Notes: a model not told the origin generated them from the sequence alone. Counted from the first letter of the stretch, positions 34,596 through 42,840 are shown. The stretch is DNA of 64,000 bases from Candidatus Rhodoferax randersensis (GCA_016718155.1 JADKEH010000001.1:248001-312000), one strand, 5' to 3'. A program made the numbers and translations.

Positions 34596-34641
34596 AATTA
34601 CTCAATGGTTTGAGAAATTTTACTCAACGCATTGAGTAATT
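34596..34641. promoter_or_regulatory. 46-base nested palindrome with four TTGAG half-sites
   Basis: Two 12-base arms, AATTACTCAATG (34596-34607) and CATTGAGTAATT (34630-34641), are perfectly complementary. Inside them lies a second pair, TTGAG (34610-34614) and CTCAA (34623-34627). The four half-sites are symmetric about 34618.5, spaced 9-13-9. It lies two bases upstream of the start of the DUF4143 ATPase and is AT-rich, so an operator over the promoter is likely. The regulator is unknown; the ATPase itself is one candidate. Confidence 0.7.
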
Positions 34642-34677
34642 CCAAATCAAGCCCATGACCGACACCGGGCCACGGGT

Positions 34678-35553
34678 TCAGACCGGTGCCAGCAAGCCAT
34701 CCAGATCACCCTTGCAGGCGGCTTGGTCGTCTGGGCTCAGGCGGGTGAAGGCAGCGACCGCGTGGGCCAGCTCGCGTTCCAGCTCTTGCGCGTCGTTGCG
34801 CGCCTTGGCGGCCTTGGCCAGCATCTCGTGCGCGAAGAACAGCTCAAAGTCGGGTGCCTGGTTGGCCTGGCAAATCGACAAGCAGGCCACGGCGTGCGGG
34901 CGCGCCTGCTCAAGCTGCCCAGCGGCCAGATTGACCTTGGCCAGCATGTACTCGGCGCGCTCGGCTTCCAGCCAGGTACCAGCCTTGTCCCAATAGGTGC
35001 GGCTGACCTGCGCCGCGCGCAGCATGAGCGCGTTTTGCGCCGGCGAGCGCCCCACCAGGTCGCACAGTGCACCGGCCAGGTTGTTGGCCGCTACCGCCAT
35101 CGGCCGGTGGTAAATGTTTGAATCCGGCACGCCGCTGTGCACCAGTTTGACGGCCTCTTCAAACAGTTGCGCGGCCTGTTGCGGCTCTTCACGCCCCAGC
35201 ACCACGGCGCTGCCCGCGCACAGGGCGCCAATACGCTCGGGGGGCGTCAGGTTCGCCACGGCAATCGGCAAGCCGCGCGCGCACTGCAAGGCGGCTTGCG
35301 CCATGCGCAGCGCCGACTGCGCGAGCGCGTCGTGCGCGCACAGCGGGTGTTGCTGCAAACGCTGCAGCTCACGCTCGCCGCTGTCCCAGTCACCCAGGTG
35401 TTCGCCAAACACGTGCACGATCAAGCGCGACAAGGGCGAGGCGTGGGCCGGCGTGGTCATCAACTCGCGCGCGCCGCGCAGGCGCGCCGCCACCGCCTTG
35501 ACGTCCTGCGCATGGTCGCGCCAGGCTTCCTGAACAAATTGGTCAAACAACAT
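34678..35553 (-). CDS. Hypothetical helical-repeat (TPR-like) protein
   Basis: A 291-residue cytoplasmic protein with no signal peptide. It is nearly all helical, with repeating A/L-rich units reminiscent of TPRs (for example AVAANNLAGALCDLV and AEYMLAKVNLAAGQLEQA). I do not recognise a specific family. The ATG at 35553 is well supported by GGAGGG just upstream; the open frame continues to 35718 but without a site. It ends 36 bases before the palindrome of the DUF4143 gene, on the same strand. A scaffold or protein-binding role is likely from the repeats only. Confidence 0.75.
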   Translation of the reverse strand: MLFDQFVQEAWRDHAQDVKAVAARLRGARELMTTPAHASPLSRLIVHVFGEHLGDWDSGERELQRLQQHPLCAHDALAQSALRMAQAALQCARGLPIAVANLTPPERIGALCAGSAVVLGREEPQQAAQLFEEAVKLVHSGVPDSNIYHRPMAVAANNLAGALCDLVGRSPAQNALMLRAAQVSRTYWDKAGTWLEAERAEYMLAKVNLAAGQLEQARPHAVACLSICQANQAPDFELFFAHEMLAKAAKARNDAQELERELAHAVAAFTRLSPDDQAACKGDLDGLLAPV

Positions 35554-35736
35554 ATGGCCCTCCGTTTGGCAACCCGGACAATCCGCCAGCGGCGGCTTGG
35601 GACCACCCCGGTTACCTGAAAATTGATTGTAGGGGCCGCCACCAATCGGAGCCTGCAACCATACCCAAACAGGGTTCCCAGCCCCGACGGTTGGCGGTGG
35701 TTGGGCGGGCCAGGGCATCTGGTACCCTCATGCAAC

Positions 35737-36987
35737 ATGACCAGCCCCCCGTCAACACCCGCGCGCCTTGCCACCTCAGGCAGTTCGACTGGAATGCAGC
35801 CAGGTTTGGTGGTGCTGATGCTGTCGCTGTTGATTGGCATGCAGCCCATCACAACCGACCTTTACCTGCCAGCGTTGCCCACCCTCACCCAAGGGTTTGG
35901 CGCGCCCATGGCACAGGCTCAACTGACCTTGTCGGCTTTGCTACTCGCTTTTGGCTTCTCTCAGTTGGTTTGGGGCTCGCTATCGGACCGGTTCGGGCGC
36001 AGGCCGATCCTGCTGATTGGATTGACCGCCTATGTGGTCGCTTCGATCGGCAGTGCCCTGGCCGACAGCATGGCCATGCTGATTGCGTGGCGCGCCGTGC
36101 AGGGCGCAGCCATGGGTGCCGGCGTGATGTGCGCCCGGGCCATCCTGCGCGACCTGTACGCTCCGGCCGAAGGCGCACGGGTCATGTCAAAGGCCCAAAC
36201 CGGTCTAGGCATCATTGCCTGCATGAGCGCGCCGCTCGGTGGCTTGTTGTCGGACCTGTTCAATTGGCGCGTTGCGCTGCTGGCGCTGGCGGTGTTTGGC
36301 GCCGTCGCCCTGACGCTGATAGCACTGCGCTACCAGGAAACCGCTGCCAAACGCAACCTGCGTGCGCTGGAACCTTTGACACTGCTGCGCAACTGGGGCG
36401 TGGTGTTGCGGCACCCGACGTTTTGGGCGTTCTCGCTGCTGTCCGGCGCCTCCTACGGCGGCTTGTTCACCTTCCTGGCGTCGTCCTCCTTTGTCTTCAT
36501 TGACGTGCTTGGCTTGAGCAAAACGCATTACGGCCTGCTGATGTTCACCATGTCAGCCGCCTATATTTCCGGCACGATCCTGTGTCGGCGCCTGCTGTCG
36601 CGCTTTGGTGTGCGCCGCGCGGTAGCCATCGCCGGGGTACTGACGCTGGGCGGCGGCACCACGCTGGGTGTGCTGGCGATGCTTGACCTGCACACGCACT
36701 GGCTGAGCCTGCTGCTGCCGTTTTGCCTGTTCATGCTGGGCCACGGCGTGCACCAACCCTGCGGCCAGAGCGGCGCGGTCGGGCCGTTTCCCCAAACCGC
36801 CGGGGTCGCCGCGGCGCTCAATGGGCTCTTCATGATGCTGATCGCCTTTGCCGTGGGTACCTGGCTGGGCACGCACATGGATGGCACGGTGCGCCCGCTG
36901 GCCTACGGAGTGTGGTTCTGGAGCGTGATCATCAGCGGCTGCGCCTGGACCCTGGTACAGCGATACGGACGCAGCAGTGAACACTGA
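35737..36987 (+). CDS. Bcr/CflA-family multidrug MFS exporter
   Basis: A 416-residue drug:proton antiporter with 12 helices. It has the Bcr/CflA features: TTDLYLPALPTLTQGFGAPM after helix 1, then LVWGSLSDRFGRRPILLIGL (motif A) and VQGAAMGAGVMCARAILRDL (motif C region). The start ATG at 35737 (MTSPPSTPAR) is chosen from a longer open frame. It overlaps miaA by 11 bases, though the two functions are unrelated. Specific drugs cannot be named. Confidence 0.92.
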   Translation: MTSPPSTPARLATSGSSTGMQPGLVVLMLSLLIGMQPITTDLYLPALPTLTQGFGAPMAQAQLTLSALLLAFGFSQLVWGSLSDRFGRRPILLIGLTAYVVASIGSALADSMAMLIAWRAVQGAAMGAGVMCARAILRDLYAPAEGARVMSKAQTGLGIIACMSAPLGGLLSDLFNWRVALLALAVFGAVALTLIALRYQETAAKRNLRALEPLTLLRNWGVVLRHPTFWAFSLLSGASYGGLFTFLASSSFVFIDVLGLSKTHYGLLMFTMSAAYISGTILCRRLLSRFGVRRAVAIAGVLTLGGGTTLGVLAMLDLHTHWLSLLLPFCLFMLGHGVHQPCGQSGAVGPFPQTAGVAAALNGLFMMLIAFAVGTWLGTHMDGTVRPLAYGVWFWSVIISGCAWTLVQRYGRSSEH

Positions 36988-37987
36988 GACCCAGGCCGCA
37001 CCCGCCCTGCCCTTCCACCTGGCGCTGGTGGGGCCAACGGCCAGCGGCAAGACGGCTGCCGCCATGGCTATCGCGAATGCGATGGAGGTCGAAATCATCA
37101 GCATGGACTCGGCCTTGGTGTACTGCGGCATGGACATTGGCACCGCCAAGCCCAGCGCACAGGAACTGGCTGCGGTACCACACCACCTGATCGACATCCG
37201 CGACCCGCTGCGCGCCTACAGCGCTGCCGACTTTGTCACTGACGCGCAAGCTCTGATCATTGGCATCAACGCGCGCGGCAAGCTGCCTCTGCTGGTGGGC
37301 GGGACCATGCTGTACTACAAGGCCCTGTGCGAGGGTTTGCACGCCATGCCCAAGGCCGACCCGGTGATCCGCGCGGAACTGGAGCGTCAGGCGCGGGAAC
37401 AGGGGCTGGGCGCTTTGCATGCGGAGCTGGCGCGCGTGGACCCCATCACGGCAGCGCGACTCCATCCGGCGGATGGCCAGCGCATCCAGCGCGCTCTTGA
37501 GGTATTTCGCATCACCGGGCAAGCCCTGTCAAGCCTGCATGCTATCAAAAAAGTAGCTACTTACGTCCACGGGACGGTCCAAACGGGGTCAATTGAGCAG
37601 TACGGCGGACCTGCGACACCGGCCGTCATTTCACTCGAACCGACCGAGCGCGGTTGGCTGCATGCGCGCATCGCGCGGCGCTTTGACGCCATGCTGGCAG
37701 TGGGTTTTCTGGACGAAGTTCGTGCCCTGCGCGCGCGCGGCGACCTCAGCGCCAACACCCCTTCCATGCGTTGCGTGGGCTACCGACAAGCCTGGGAAGC
37801 CCTCGACGGAAACAGCCCACTGAACGAACTGCGCGATCGCGGCATCTTCGCCACTCGCCAGCTCGCCAAGCGACAGCTAACCTGGCTGCGCAGCATGCCC
37901 GAGCGCCAGGTGGTGGCCGCTGACGCAAGCGACGCAATGCGGCAGGTGTTGGCCGCCGCGCACGCACTGCGAGACGCCGCCGCCTGA
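36977..37987 (+). CDS. miaA: tRNA dimethylallyltransferase
   Basis: A 336-residue enzyme that adds the isopentenyl group to A37 of tRNAs reading UNN codons. P-loop LVGPTASGKTAAAMA, then SMDSALVYCGMDIGTAKPS, HHLIDIRDP, LVGGTMLYYKAL and the C-terminal CVGYRQAWEAL and FATRQLAKRQLTWLR are all standard. The start is a GTG inside the end of the MFS gene. Around residue 190 a stretch AIKKVATYV is encoded by a 17-base palindrome (37541-37557), absent from typical MiaA as I know it. Confidence 0.96.
   Translation: MNTETQAAPALPFHLALVGPTASGKTAAAMAIANAMEVEIISMDSALVYCGMDIGTAKPSAQELAAVPHHLIDIRDPLRAYSAADFVTDAQALIIGINARGKLPLLVGGTMLYYKALCEGLHAMPKADPVIRAELERQAREQGLGALHAELARVDPITAARLHPADGQRIQRALEVFRITGQALSSLHAIKKVATYVHGTVQTGSIEQYGGPATPAVISLEPTERGWLHARIARRFDAMLAVGFLDEVRALRARGDLSANTPSMRCVGYRQAWEALDGNSPLNELRDRGIFATRQLAKRQLTWLRSMPERQVVAADASDAMRQVLAAAHALRDAAA
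37541..37557. repeat. 17-base intragenic palindromic element, copy 2
   Basis: GCTATCAAAAAAGTAGC within miaA. It matches the copy in the asparaginase gene (20725-20741, opposite orientation) at 14 of 17 positions. It leaves miaA in frame, adding residues such as AIKKVA. Confidence 0.6.
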
Positions 37988-38026
37988 GCGCGCTGATGGC
38001 GCGCGCTAAGCTTAGCATTGGCAGTT

Positions 38027-38042
38027 TACATTATTCAATGTA
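38027..38042. promoter_or_regulatory. Palindromic operator of the toxin-antitoxin pair
   Basis: TACATTATTCAATGTA is a perfect inverted repeat (6-base arms, 4-base centre) ending 11 bases before the toxin ATG. It is AT-rich and followed by ACAATAA. Type II systems usually repress themselves through such a site, so it is a likely autoregulatory operator. Confidence 0.65.
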
Positions 38043-38053
38043 CAATAACCCGT

Positions 38054-38365
38054 ATGCTGACCGTCATCGAAAGTCCCGAATTCATTGCTTGCGCTGCCAA
38101 AGTGTGGGGCGACGATGAACGCCATGCTTTTGTTGACTGGATTTCTGAGAACCCCGAAGCGGGCGATGTGATTGCCAACTCGGGTAGCTTACGCAAGGTG
38201 CGCTGGAGCCGTGCTGGCATGGGCAAGCGCGCCGGTGCGCGGGTGATTTACTTTGTGCGCAATGCACGCGATGAGCTGGTGCTGGTGACGGTCTACACCA
38301 AGGGCCGTATTGAGAACATTCCCGCGCACCTGTTGCGCGCCTTAAAGGAGAAATACGATGTCTGA
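38054..38365 (+). CDS. RelE/HigB2-like toxin
   Basis: A 103-residue toxin of the RelE-type superfamily (the HigB2/Gp49-like group), probably a ribosome-dependent mRNA nuclease. It begins MLTVIESPEFIACAAKVW and has the core LRKVRWSRAGMGKRAGARVI followed by YFVRNARDELVLVTVYTKG. The basic residues of the core are the likely RNA-contact region. The ATG at 38054 is chosen, since it starts the family pattern just after the operator. The antitoxin gene overlaps its end by 8 bases. The toxin is first in the operon, the HigBA order. Confidence 0.88.
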   Translation: MLTVIESPEFIACAAKVWGDDERHAFVDWISENPEAGDVIANSGSLRKVRWSRAGMGKRAGARVIYFVRNARDELVLVTVYTKGRIENIPAHLLRALKEKYDV

Positions 38366-38636
38366 TTCAACGACGCAACTCGATGCCGACACAGCGGCGT
38401 TGTTCGCTTCGATTGAGCGTGGACTCGTGCAGGTGGCGCGTGGCGAAGGCCGTGTTACTTCGCCTGCGCAGATCGCCGCCAGGCGCTCAGGTGGGCGGCC
38501 CGTACAGGCCGTTCACAAGCAGCCGGTGACGCTACGCCTGGATGCAGAGGTATTGGATGCTTGGCGCTCCAGTGGCAAAGGCTGGCAAACCCGCGCCGCT
38601 GCCGCGCTGGCATCGTTGGCTCCCAAAGTCACCTGA
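38358..38636 (+). CDS. BrnA-like antitoxin
   Basis: A 92-residue predicted antitoxin. The C-terminal part, PVTLRLDAEVLDAWRSSGKG followed by WQTRAAAAL, is the signature of the BrnA/DUF4415 ribbon-helix-helix family, which binds DNA and represses its own operon. The N-terminal half is acidic then basic, and should contact the toxin. BrnA normally pairs with BrnT; here the partner is RelE-like. It overlaps the toxin by 8 bases, so translation is coupled. Confidence 0.82.
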   Translation: MSDSTTQLDADTAALFASIERGLVQVARGEGRVTSPAQIAARRSGGRPVQAVHKQPVTLRLDAEVLDAWRSSGKGWQTRAAAALASLAPKVT

Positions 38637-38702
38637 TTTTTCACGTCAAAACGCCATTCCCAACCGCCAGTCTTGCGGACGTAGCTATCGAGTGCATAGC
38701 GC

Positions 38703-39152
38703 TTGCAACTCTTGCGCCACGTCGGGATGGGGCTCAAACTCCCCGCGATGTGGTCCAGTATCGTTCCTAAATCCACTGTGCTGTTGCGGCTGACACCGCC
38801 GTCGCAAGTCTTCGATGCGAAGGCCACGCCAGCCGGGACATCAAGCGCCCTCACCCTGGCACTGAGCGTTAGCATGGCCGCGATGGATGTTGGCAAGCCC
38901 GGATTCATCTACGTCCTGGCGCTGGCGGGATCGAACTGGTTTGTGTTCAATGGTTCAAGTTGGTCACTGTGGAGCGGCGGCGACGTGCCCGGCGCGTTCA
39001 CGGGCAACCTGCCACCCGGCCACGCGGTCACACCGATCTCGGGGTTCGATGTGCGGGGCCTGTCGGGCGTTCAGTTCTTCGTGGCCTATGGAACCAGCCT
39101 CACCGAGATGCTCAACAATGCCCGCTTCAAAATGGTGTACCAAGTGCCCTGA
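38703..39152 (+). CDS. Hypothetical protein, probable fragment of a larger surface protein
   Basis: Up to 149 residues from a TTG; in-frame ATGs at 38727 and 38748 are alternatives. The last 85 residues (KPGFIYVLALAGSNWFVFNG and PISGFDVRGLSGVQFFVAYG) look like a beta-rich domain that I associate with the C-terminal end of longer exported proteins in Comamonadaceae. No signal peptide or clear ribosome site is visible, and stops lie just upstream in this frame. It may therefore be the surviving 3' end of a lost gene rather than a working one. Confidence 0.45.
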   Translation: MQLLRHVGMGLKLPAMWSSIVPKSTVLLRLTPPSQVFDAKATPAGTSSALTLALSVSMAAMDVGKPGFIYVLALAGSNWFVFNGSSWSLWSGGDVPGAFTGNLPPGHAVTPISGFDVRGLSGVQFFVAYGTSLTEMLNNARFKMVYQVP

Positions 39153-39356
39153 TCAGCCACGATGGCCCAGTAACCGCGCGGGCAGGAACAGGATGCTCTT
39201 GACCAGGGCCAACAGCGCTGCAACGCCAATGCCCAGCAGGGCCAGCGGGATCGACAGCAGCCAGACCACCGGCCACATCAGCAACGCCAGCAAGGCCAGG
39301 GGCCAGCACAGCACGAACAGAATCAGCCATCCAACCAGCAAGAGAAGATTCTTCAC
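39153..39356 (-). CDS. Small membrane protein (67 aa)
   Basis: A 67-residue protein, almost entirely hydrophobic, with two membrane helices (LLLLVGWLILFVLCWPLALL and WLLSIPLALLGIGVAALLAL) and a basic end (LPARLLGHRG). The start is a GTG (VKNLLLL). It follows the 64-residue gene on the same strand after 14 bases, so the two probably form one unit. The function is unknown. Confidence 0.72.
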   Translation of the reverse strand: MKNLLLLVGWLILFVLCWPLALLALLMWPVVWLLSIPLALLGIGVAALLALVKSILFLPARLLGHRG

Positions 39357-39370
39357 GACCGCGCCACCAG

Positions 39371-39565
39371 TCAGGAACGCGGCGCCACGACCGTGACGCG
39401 ATCGAAGGTCAATTGGACTGGCGCCGACTCGACGTTTTGCAAGGCTGCGTGATGCTGCGCAACCGCGTCGAACTTCCAGACCATTGCTCCGTTGATGATG
39501 GCTGTCACGCCGACGGCCACCATGAGGGCGATCAAGCGGGTGTTGCGATTCGTCAGGCTGTACAT
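39371..39565 (-). CDS. Small single-pass membrane protein (64 aa)
   Basis: A 64-residue protein with a charged start (MYSLTNRNTR), one membrane helix (LIALMVAVGVTAIINGAMVW) and a short outer domain ending QLTFDRVTVVAPRS. A clear GGAGAA lies ahead of the ATG, so it is very likely translated. I know similar small proteins in Burkholderiales, but not their role. It is the first of a two-gene unit with the next small membrane protein. Confidence 0.75.
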   Translation of the reverse strand: MYSLTNRNTRLIALMVAVGVTAIINGAMVWKFDAVAQHHAALQNVESAPVQLTFDRVTVVAPRS

Positions 39566-39733
39566 GATTTCTCCAAATTGCGAGCCACCGTGGCCCGTTG
39601 AAGAGAATGTAGGCGCGCCGCACACGGATTGCACGAGTCAAGCGACGGACTGCCGCAAGACGCGAGGAAACGCCCCAATCCGGCGACAGACCGATTTCCC
39701 CCAGGCACGCACGAAGCGGTCCAGCAGTCCAGC

Positions 39734-39814
39734 GGCCGCGTCAACCTGTCGCCGCCGCGCCAAACCAGACCGGTTGGACGCGGTTTCCGCCGCCGTCTTT
39801 GGGGAGTTACATGG
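39734..39814 (-). pseudogene. Fragment of a diguanylate cyclase 3' end
   Basis: On the minus strand this reads DGGGNRVQPVWFGAAATG then a stop, nearly identical to the last residues of the cyclase at 52255-53991 (DGGGNRVQPVWFGAAVTG). A stop codon interrupts it just before. The DNA match to 52248-52328 is about 90% over 80 bases. The rest of the 355-base stretch 39566-39920 shows no gene. Confidence 0.8.
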
Positions 39815-39920
39815 CCGCATCGCAACCCAGCAGCAAGACAGGAGGTCCGCACAATGGACAGTCCGAGCAGTCCAGCAAGACGGTCGCGAAAGTTTCCCCT
39901 TAACCCGTTCAGTTGCCACA

Positions 39921-40583
39921 TCAGTAACGCGGCGGAAGCGGACGTCCGTCACGCAATGCCGCAAGAACGGCATCAGGATCGGCCTGGTTCCAGTAGCGCA
40001 AGCGCACATGATTGCCACTTCCAGTGAAAAGACTGCGCACGCTGAGGTGTTCAGCAACAACATATAGCCACGTCGCCCAGTCGCCCGAGATGCTGGCCAA
40101 TGGGCAAACCTGCAAAGCTGCGGCGACGAGCTCAGACACGTTGCTTGCGACCGGCACAGTAGCCGTTACGGCATGCGAGTCAGTGTCGTCACCGGCCGCG
40201 ACGCTGTCACGATCCACAATAACGGTCATCATGGTTGTCGTCCCGGCGGGTTGTGCCCCACGCAACGCTGCGGGTGCCGCGTGCCCGATGGGTGGGCTCG
40301 CAGCGACACTCTTGCTGCGATTAAACAGCGAGCCTATGAGATATCCAATCCAGCCCAACACCACCACCGGAAGCAGCAGCATGAGCGACAGCCCGGCGAG
40401 CCAGCCCAGCGTCGTGCTGCCTGTCACACCGGCCAGCAGCAACCCGACAAAACAAATGCCCAGCAACCAGACGACCATGACCCAGACAGGCATAGGTTTT
40501 GCCACACGTGCGCGATTTCGCAACGCGCCGTAAGCAAAACCAACGGCGAGCAGCGCCGGAACTGTCAGGTAATAGCGTTCCAT
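39921..40583 (-). CDS. Hypothetical membrane protein
   Basis: A 220-residue protein. Three membrane helices lie in the first 85 residues (YYLTVPALLAVGFAYG; VWVMVVWLLGICFVGLLLAG; LAGLSLMLLLPVVVLGWIGY). A low-complexity linker follows, then a soluble C-terminal domain of about 100 residues (from TTMMTVIVDRDSV to RDGRPLPPRY) with no recognisable motif. No family is recognised. It lies alone between fragment-rich stretches. The reading frame is clean, so it is probably a working gene. Confidence 0.7.
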   Translation of the reverse strand: MERYYLTVPALLAVGFAYGALRNRARVAKPMPVWVMVVWLLGICFVGLLLAGVTGSTTLGWLAGLSLMLLLPVVVLGWIGYLIGSLFNRSKSVAASPPIGHAAPAALRGAQPAGTTTMMTVIVDRDSVAAGDDTDSHAVTATVPVASNVSELVAAALQVCPLASISGDWATWLYVVAEHLSVRSLFTGSGNHVRLRYWNQADPDAVLAALRDGRPLPPRY

Positions 40584-40809
40584 TATTGGGCCAGCCTACT
40601 GATGGGAAATCCAACCCATGGGACAAAGTATGGCACTGCTTGGGCGTGTCAAACGCACCCAAATCGCCCCCACACCCTAAAGTTTGAACCGCCGAGCCAC
40701 TGGATTGGCCAGCCACATCGTCGCTAGAAACGCGCGAACCCGGTCGCACAAGTAGCACCAACCAGCAGCGAGTCAAAGCCCCCGCTTTGCCGTCTCACCA
40801 ATTGACACG

Positions 40810-41154
40810 CTGATGGTCCCGTTTGCGACCGGGCGCCAAGCTGGGCGCGGAGGTGCATATCGGCAATCTTGTCGAGGTCAAGAATTCGACCCCGACGCGC
40901 GGGGCCAAGGCCAACCACACGGCCTATCTGGGCGACGCCACGTTGGGCGAGGGTGTGAACCATGGTGCGGGCAGCATCACGCCCAACTACGAAGGGGCTT
41001 CCAAGCACCGCACAGTGATCGAAGCCGACGTGCAAATTGGCAGCAATTGCGTGCTGGTTGCTCCACCATCACCAAAGACACGCCCTCCGGGGCCTTGAAT
41101 GTGGACAGGTCCAAGCCGGTGAGCATTGCCAACTGGAAGCGGCCCGCGAAATGA
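40810..41154 (+). pseudogene. glmU 3' remnant
   Basis: The remains of the C-terminal left-handed beta-helix (acetyltransferase) domain of GlmU. One frame reads LGAEVHIGNLVEVKNS, YLGDATLGEGVNHGAGSIT and HRTVIEADVQIGSNCVLVAP. A second frame continues TITKDTPSGALNVDRSKPVS then IANWKRPAK and a stop, the normal GlmU end. Between them about 12 residues of the helix are missing. The start of the gene is lost and the segment just before LGAEVHIG is already garbled. A functional glmU must lie elsewhere. The 226 bases before it (40584-40809) hold nothing recognisable. Confidence 0.85.
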
Positions 41155-41161
41155 CGGGCAC

Positions 41162-41650
41162 GCTGGAGGACTCGCAGCGGGAGAGCTGGAAGACTTCACC
41201 TACTCCGTGTCGCACGACCTGCGGGCGTCACTGCGTCATGTGAGTGCCTCTGTGCAGATCATCCGGGAAGATTTTGGCGACCAAAGCAATGCAGCTGCGG
41301 CGGCGCATCTGGACACGGGTAGCCATGCAGCACGGCAAATGCAGCGACAGATCGACGGACTGATGGATCTGTCGCGTCTGAACCGGACAGAGATGCAGTT
41401 GCCCGCGCTGAATGCCGGGCAACTGGTGCGCGATGTCTGCGCCGCCCTGGCGCCGGCGTTGGCGGGGCGGGGTTCAACCCGCAATACCAGGACAAGCCTG
41501 CACAGTGCCCGCGAGTTTGAAGGCCTGGGCATGGGGCTGGCGCCAACCCGAAAAGTCGTGGAACGCCACGGTGGGGTTTGGGTCACTGGGGCGCCGGATT
41601 CAGGTTGTAGCGTCAGCTTCACGCTGCCGCTGGCGAATCCGGCGCACTAA
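41162..41650 (+). pseudogene. Sensor histidine kinase remnant lacking N and G1 boxes
   Basis: The 3' part of a histidine kinase. It has the H-box LEDFTYSVSHDLRASLRHV (phosphoacceptor His) and the dimerisation helices to LSRLNRTEMQLPALNAGQLV. It then jumps straight to the G2 region, LHSAREFEGLGMGLAP, and to GGVWVTGAPDSGCSVSFTLP. The ATP-binding N and G1 boxes and about 100 residues are deleted, and GFNPQYQDK survives only in another frame. It has no sensor part. It is dead, overlaps the convergent LuxR gene by 4 bases, and begins within 10 bases of the glmU remnant, so the two may have been neighbours before decay. Confidence 0.82.
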
Positions 41651-42660
41651 TGCGAGCGGCCCTCAAGACTTTGTTCAAACAAATGCCTGCTCCCGTCGTC
41701 TTTGTTTGCCAGCAAAAGCGCCAACTCCGCTTTGTTGTGAATGCCCAATTTTTTGTAGCAATGTGACAAGTGATTGCGCACCGTGGTGGACGAGAGTTCG
41801 AACGCCACGGCAATAGCAGAGTAGGTCTCGCCGCTGGCATAACGCCGAACGATCTCGCTTTCGCGGGTTGTCAGCTTATCCAGTACGCTTCTCGCCTTCA
41901 CCTCAAGAAAGCGAAAATTGTCGCTTTGCTTGAGTTCGATGGTGATCGATTTCGTTTTGTACACGCGCCCTTCGATCACGGACTTCGCCAATGGCGCGGG
42001 CAAAAGATTGCCGTTCCAGCCTGGCCAATGCGCACGCAGGCATGAACCAAACGCGGGCGATACTTCGCGCAGGAAGCCCTGGTCATCGACCAGCGCCCAG
42101 GCCTTGAGCCGCGTGTCCCTCCCCCGGAGAAAATGACGCAGTCGCACGCCGCGGAACGCCTCCACCAGGTGCGGCATCAGCAGTTCCTTGGCCTTTCGCT
42201 CGGATTCGCTGAACGGCTGGCGCGGATCATGTCTCCAAAGCGTCAGGAATTCGGACAGCGACGACACCGGATCGACCAGCAGCGTGCCGAGCGACCATTC
42301 CACACGGTAGCGCTTGCCGACCTTGCGATACATCTCGGTGCGAACAAAGCGTGCGCGCGTGGTGAGGTCGGACATATTGATGCTCTGGCCGGGCCGCGCC
42401 ATCAACTCGGCACGAAAAAAATCCCGCGCCATGTAGGGCGAATAGGCTTCCATGATTGAAGCGTCGCAGTTGTGAAGATGCAACCAATGAATCTTCATTG
42501 GCTCGCTTGCGGCATTGCCCCACCACGCCGAGTCAAAAGGGATCAGGCTGCGGACCTGGCCAAGCGCCCAGTCTTGAAAATTGTGGAGCAGCATGTCCCG
42601 GCCCTCGCGGTACAGGGACAGCGTTACCTGATTGAGCGCGTGCGCTGAAACATCATTCAT
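41647..42660 (-). CDS. LuxR-family transcriptional regulator
   Basis: A 337-residue regulator with a C-terminal LuxR helix-turn-helix: LTTRESEIVRRYASGETYSA, then ELSSTTVRNHLSHCYKKLGI. The N-terminal 230 residues are not a receiver or a recognisable autoinducer domain; they may bind a ligand (AWWGNA, WLHLHNC). The ATG at 42660 follows a GGGTGGGTAG stretch; a GTG at 42672 is an alternative. It is divergent from the giant PEP-CTERM gene with a 259-base gap, making it a candidate local regulator, by position only. Confidence 0.85.
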   Translation of the reverse strand: MNDVSAHALNQVTLSLYREGRDMLLHNFQDWALGQVRSLIPFDSAWWGNAASEPMKIHWLHLHNCDASIMEAYSPYMARDFFRAELMARPGQSINMSDLTTRARFVRTEMYRKVGKRYRVEWSLGTLLVDPVSSLSEFLTLWRHDPRQPFSESERKAKELLMPHLVEAFRGVRLRHFLRGRDTRLKAWALVDDQGFLREVSPAFGSCLRAHWPGWNGNLLPAPLAKSVIEGRVYKTKSITIELKQSDNFRFLEVKARSVLDKLTTRESEIVRRYASGETYSAIAVAFELSSTTVRNHLSHCYKKLGIHNKAELALLLANKDDGSRHLFEQSLEGRSH

Positions 42661-42823
42661 GGATCTACCCACCCTGATGCATTTGCATTACAAACCCGCT
42701 TTACAGTCATCCACATGAAGAACATGCCGGAAACGCCCAATAGCGGAATAATTTTGCCCTTTTAAACCATAACCTCATGATAGTAAAGAGTATTTCTTTT
42801 CGTCCGACTCCAGGCGGAAACTA

Positions 42824-42840
42824 TGGCATGACCCTTGCTT
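42824..42840 (+). promoter_or_regulatory. Sigma-54 (RpoN) promoter of the PEP-CTERM gene
   Basis: TGGCATGACCCTTGCTT matches the -24/-12 consensus TGGCAY-N5-TTGCW at all defined positions, with GG and GC exactly 12 bases apart. It lies 79 bases before the ATG at 42920. PEP-CTERM/exopolysaccharide systems are known to use RpoN with the PrsK/PrsR pair, so the fit is functional as well. An enhancer-binding site should lie in the 150 bases upstream but is not identified. Confidence 0.85.
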
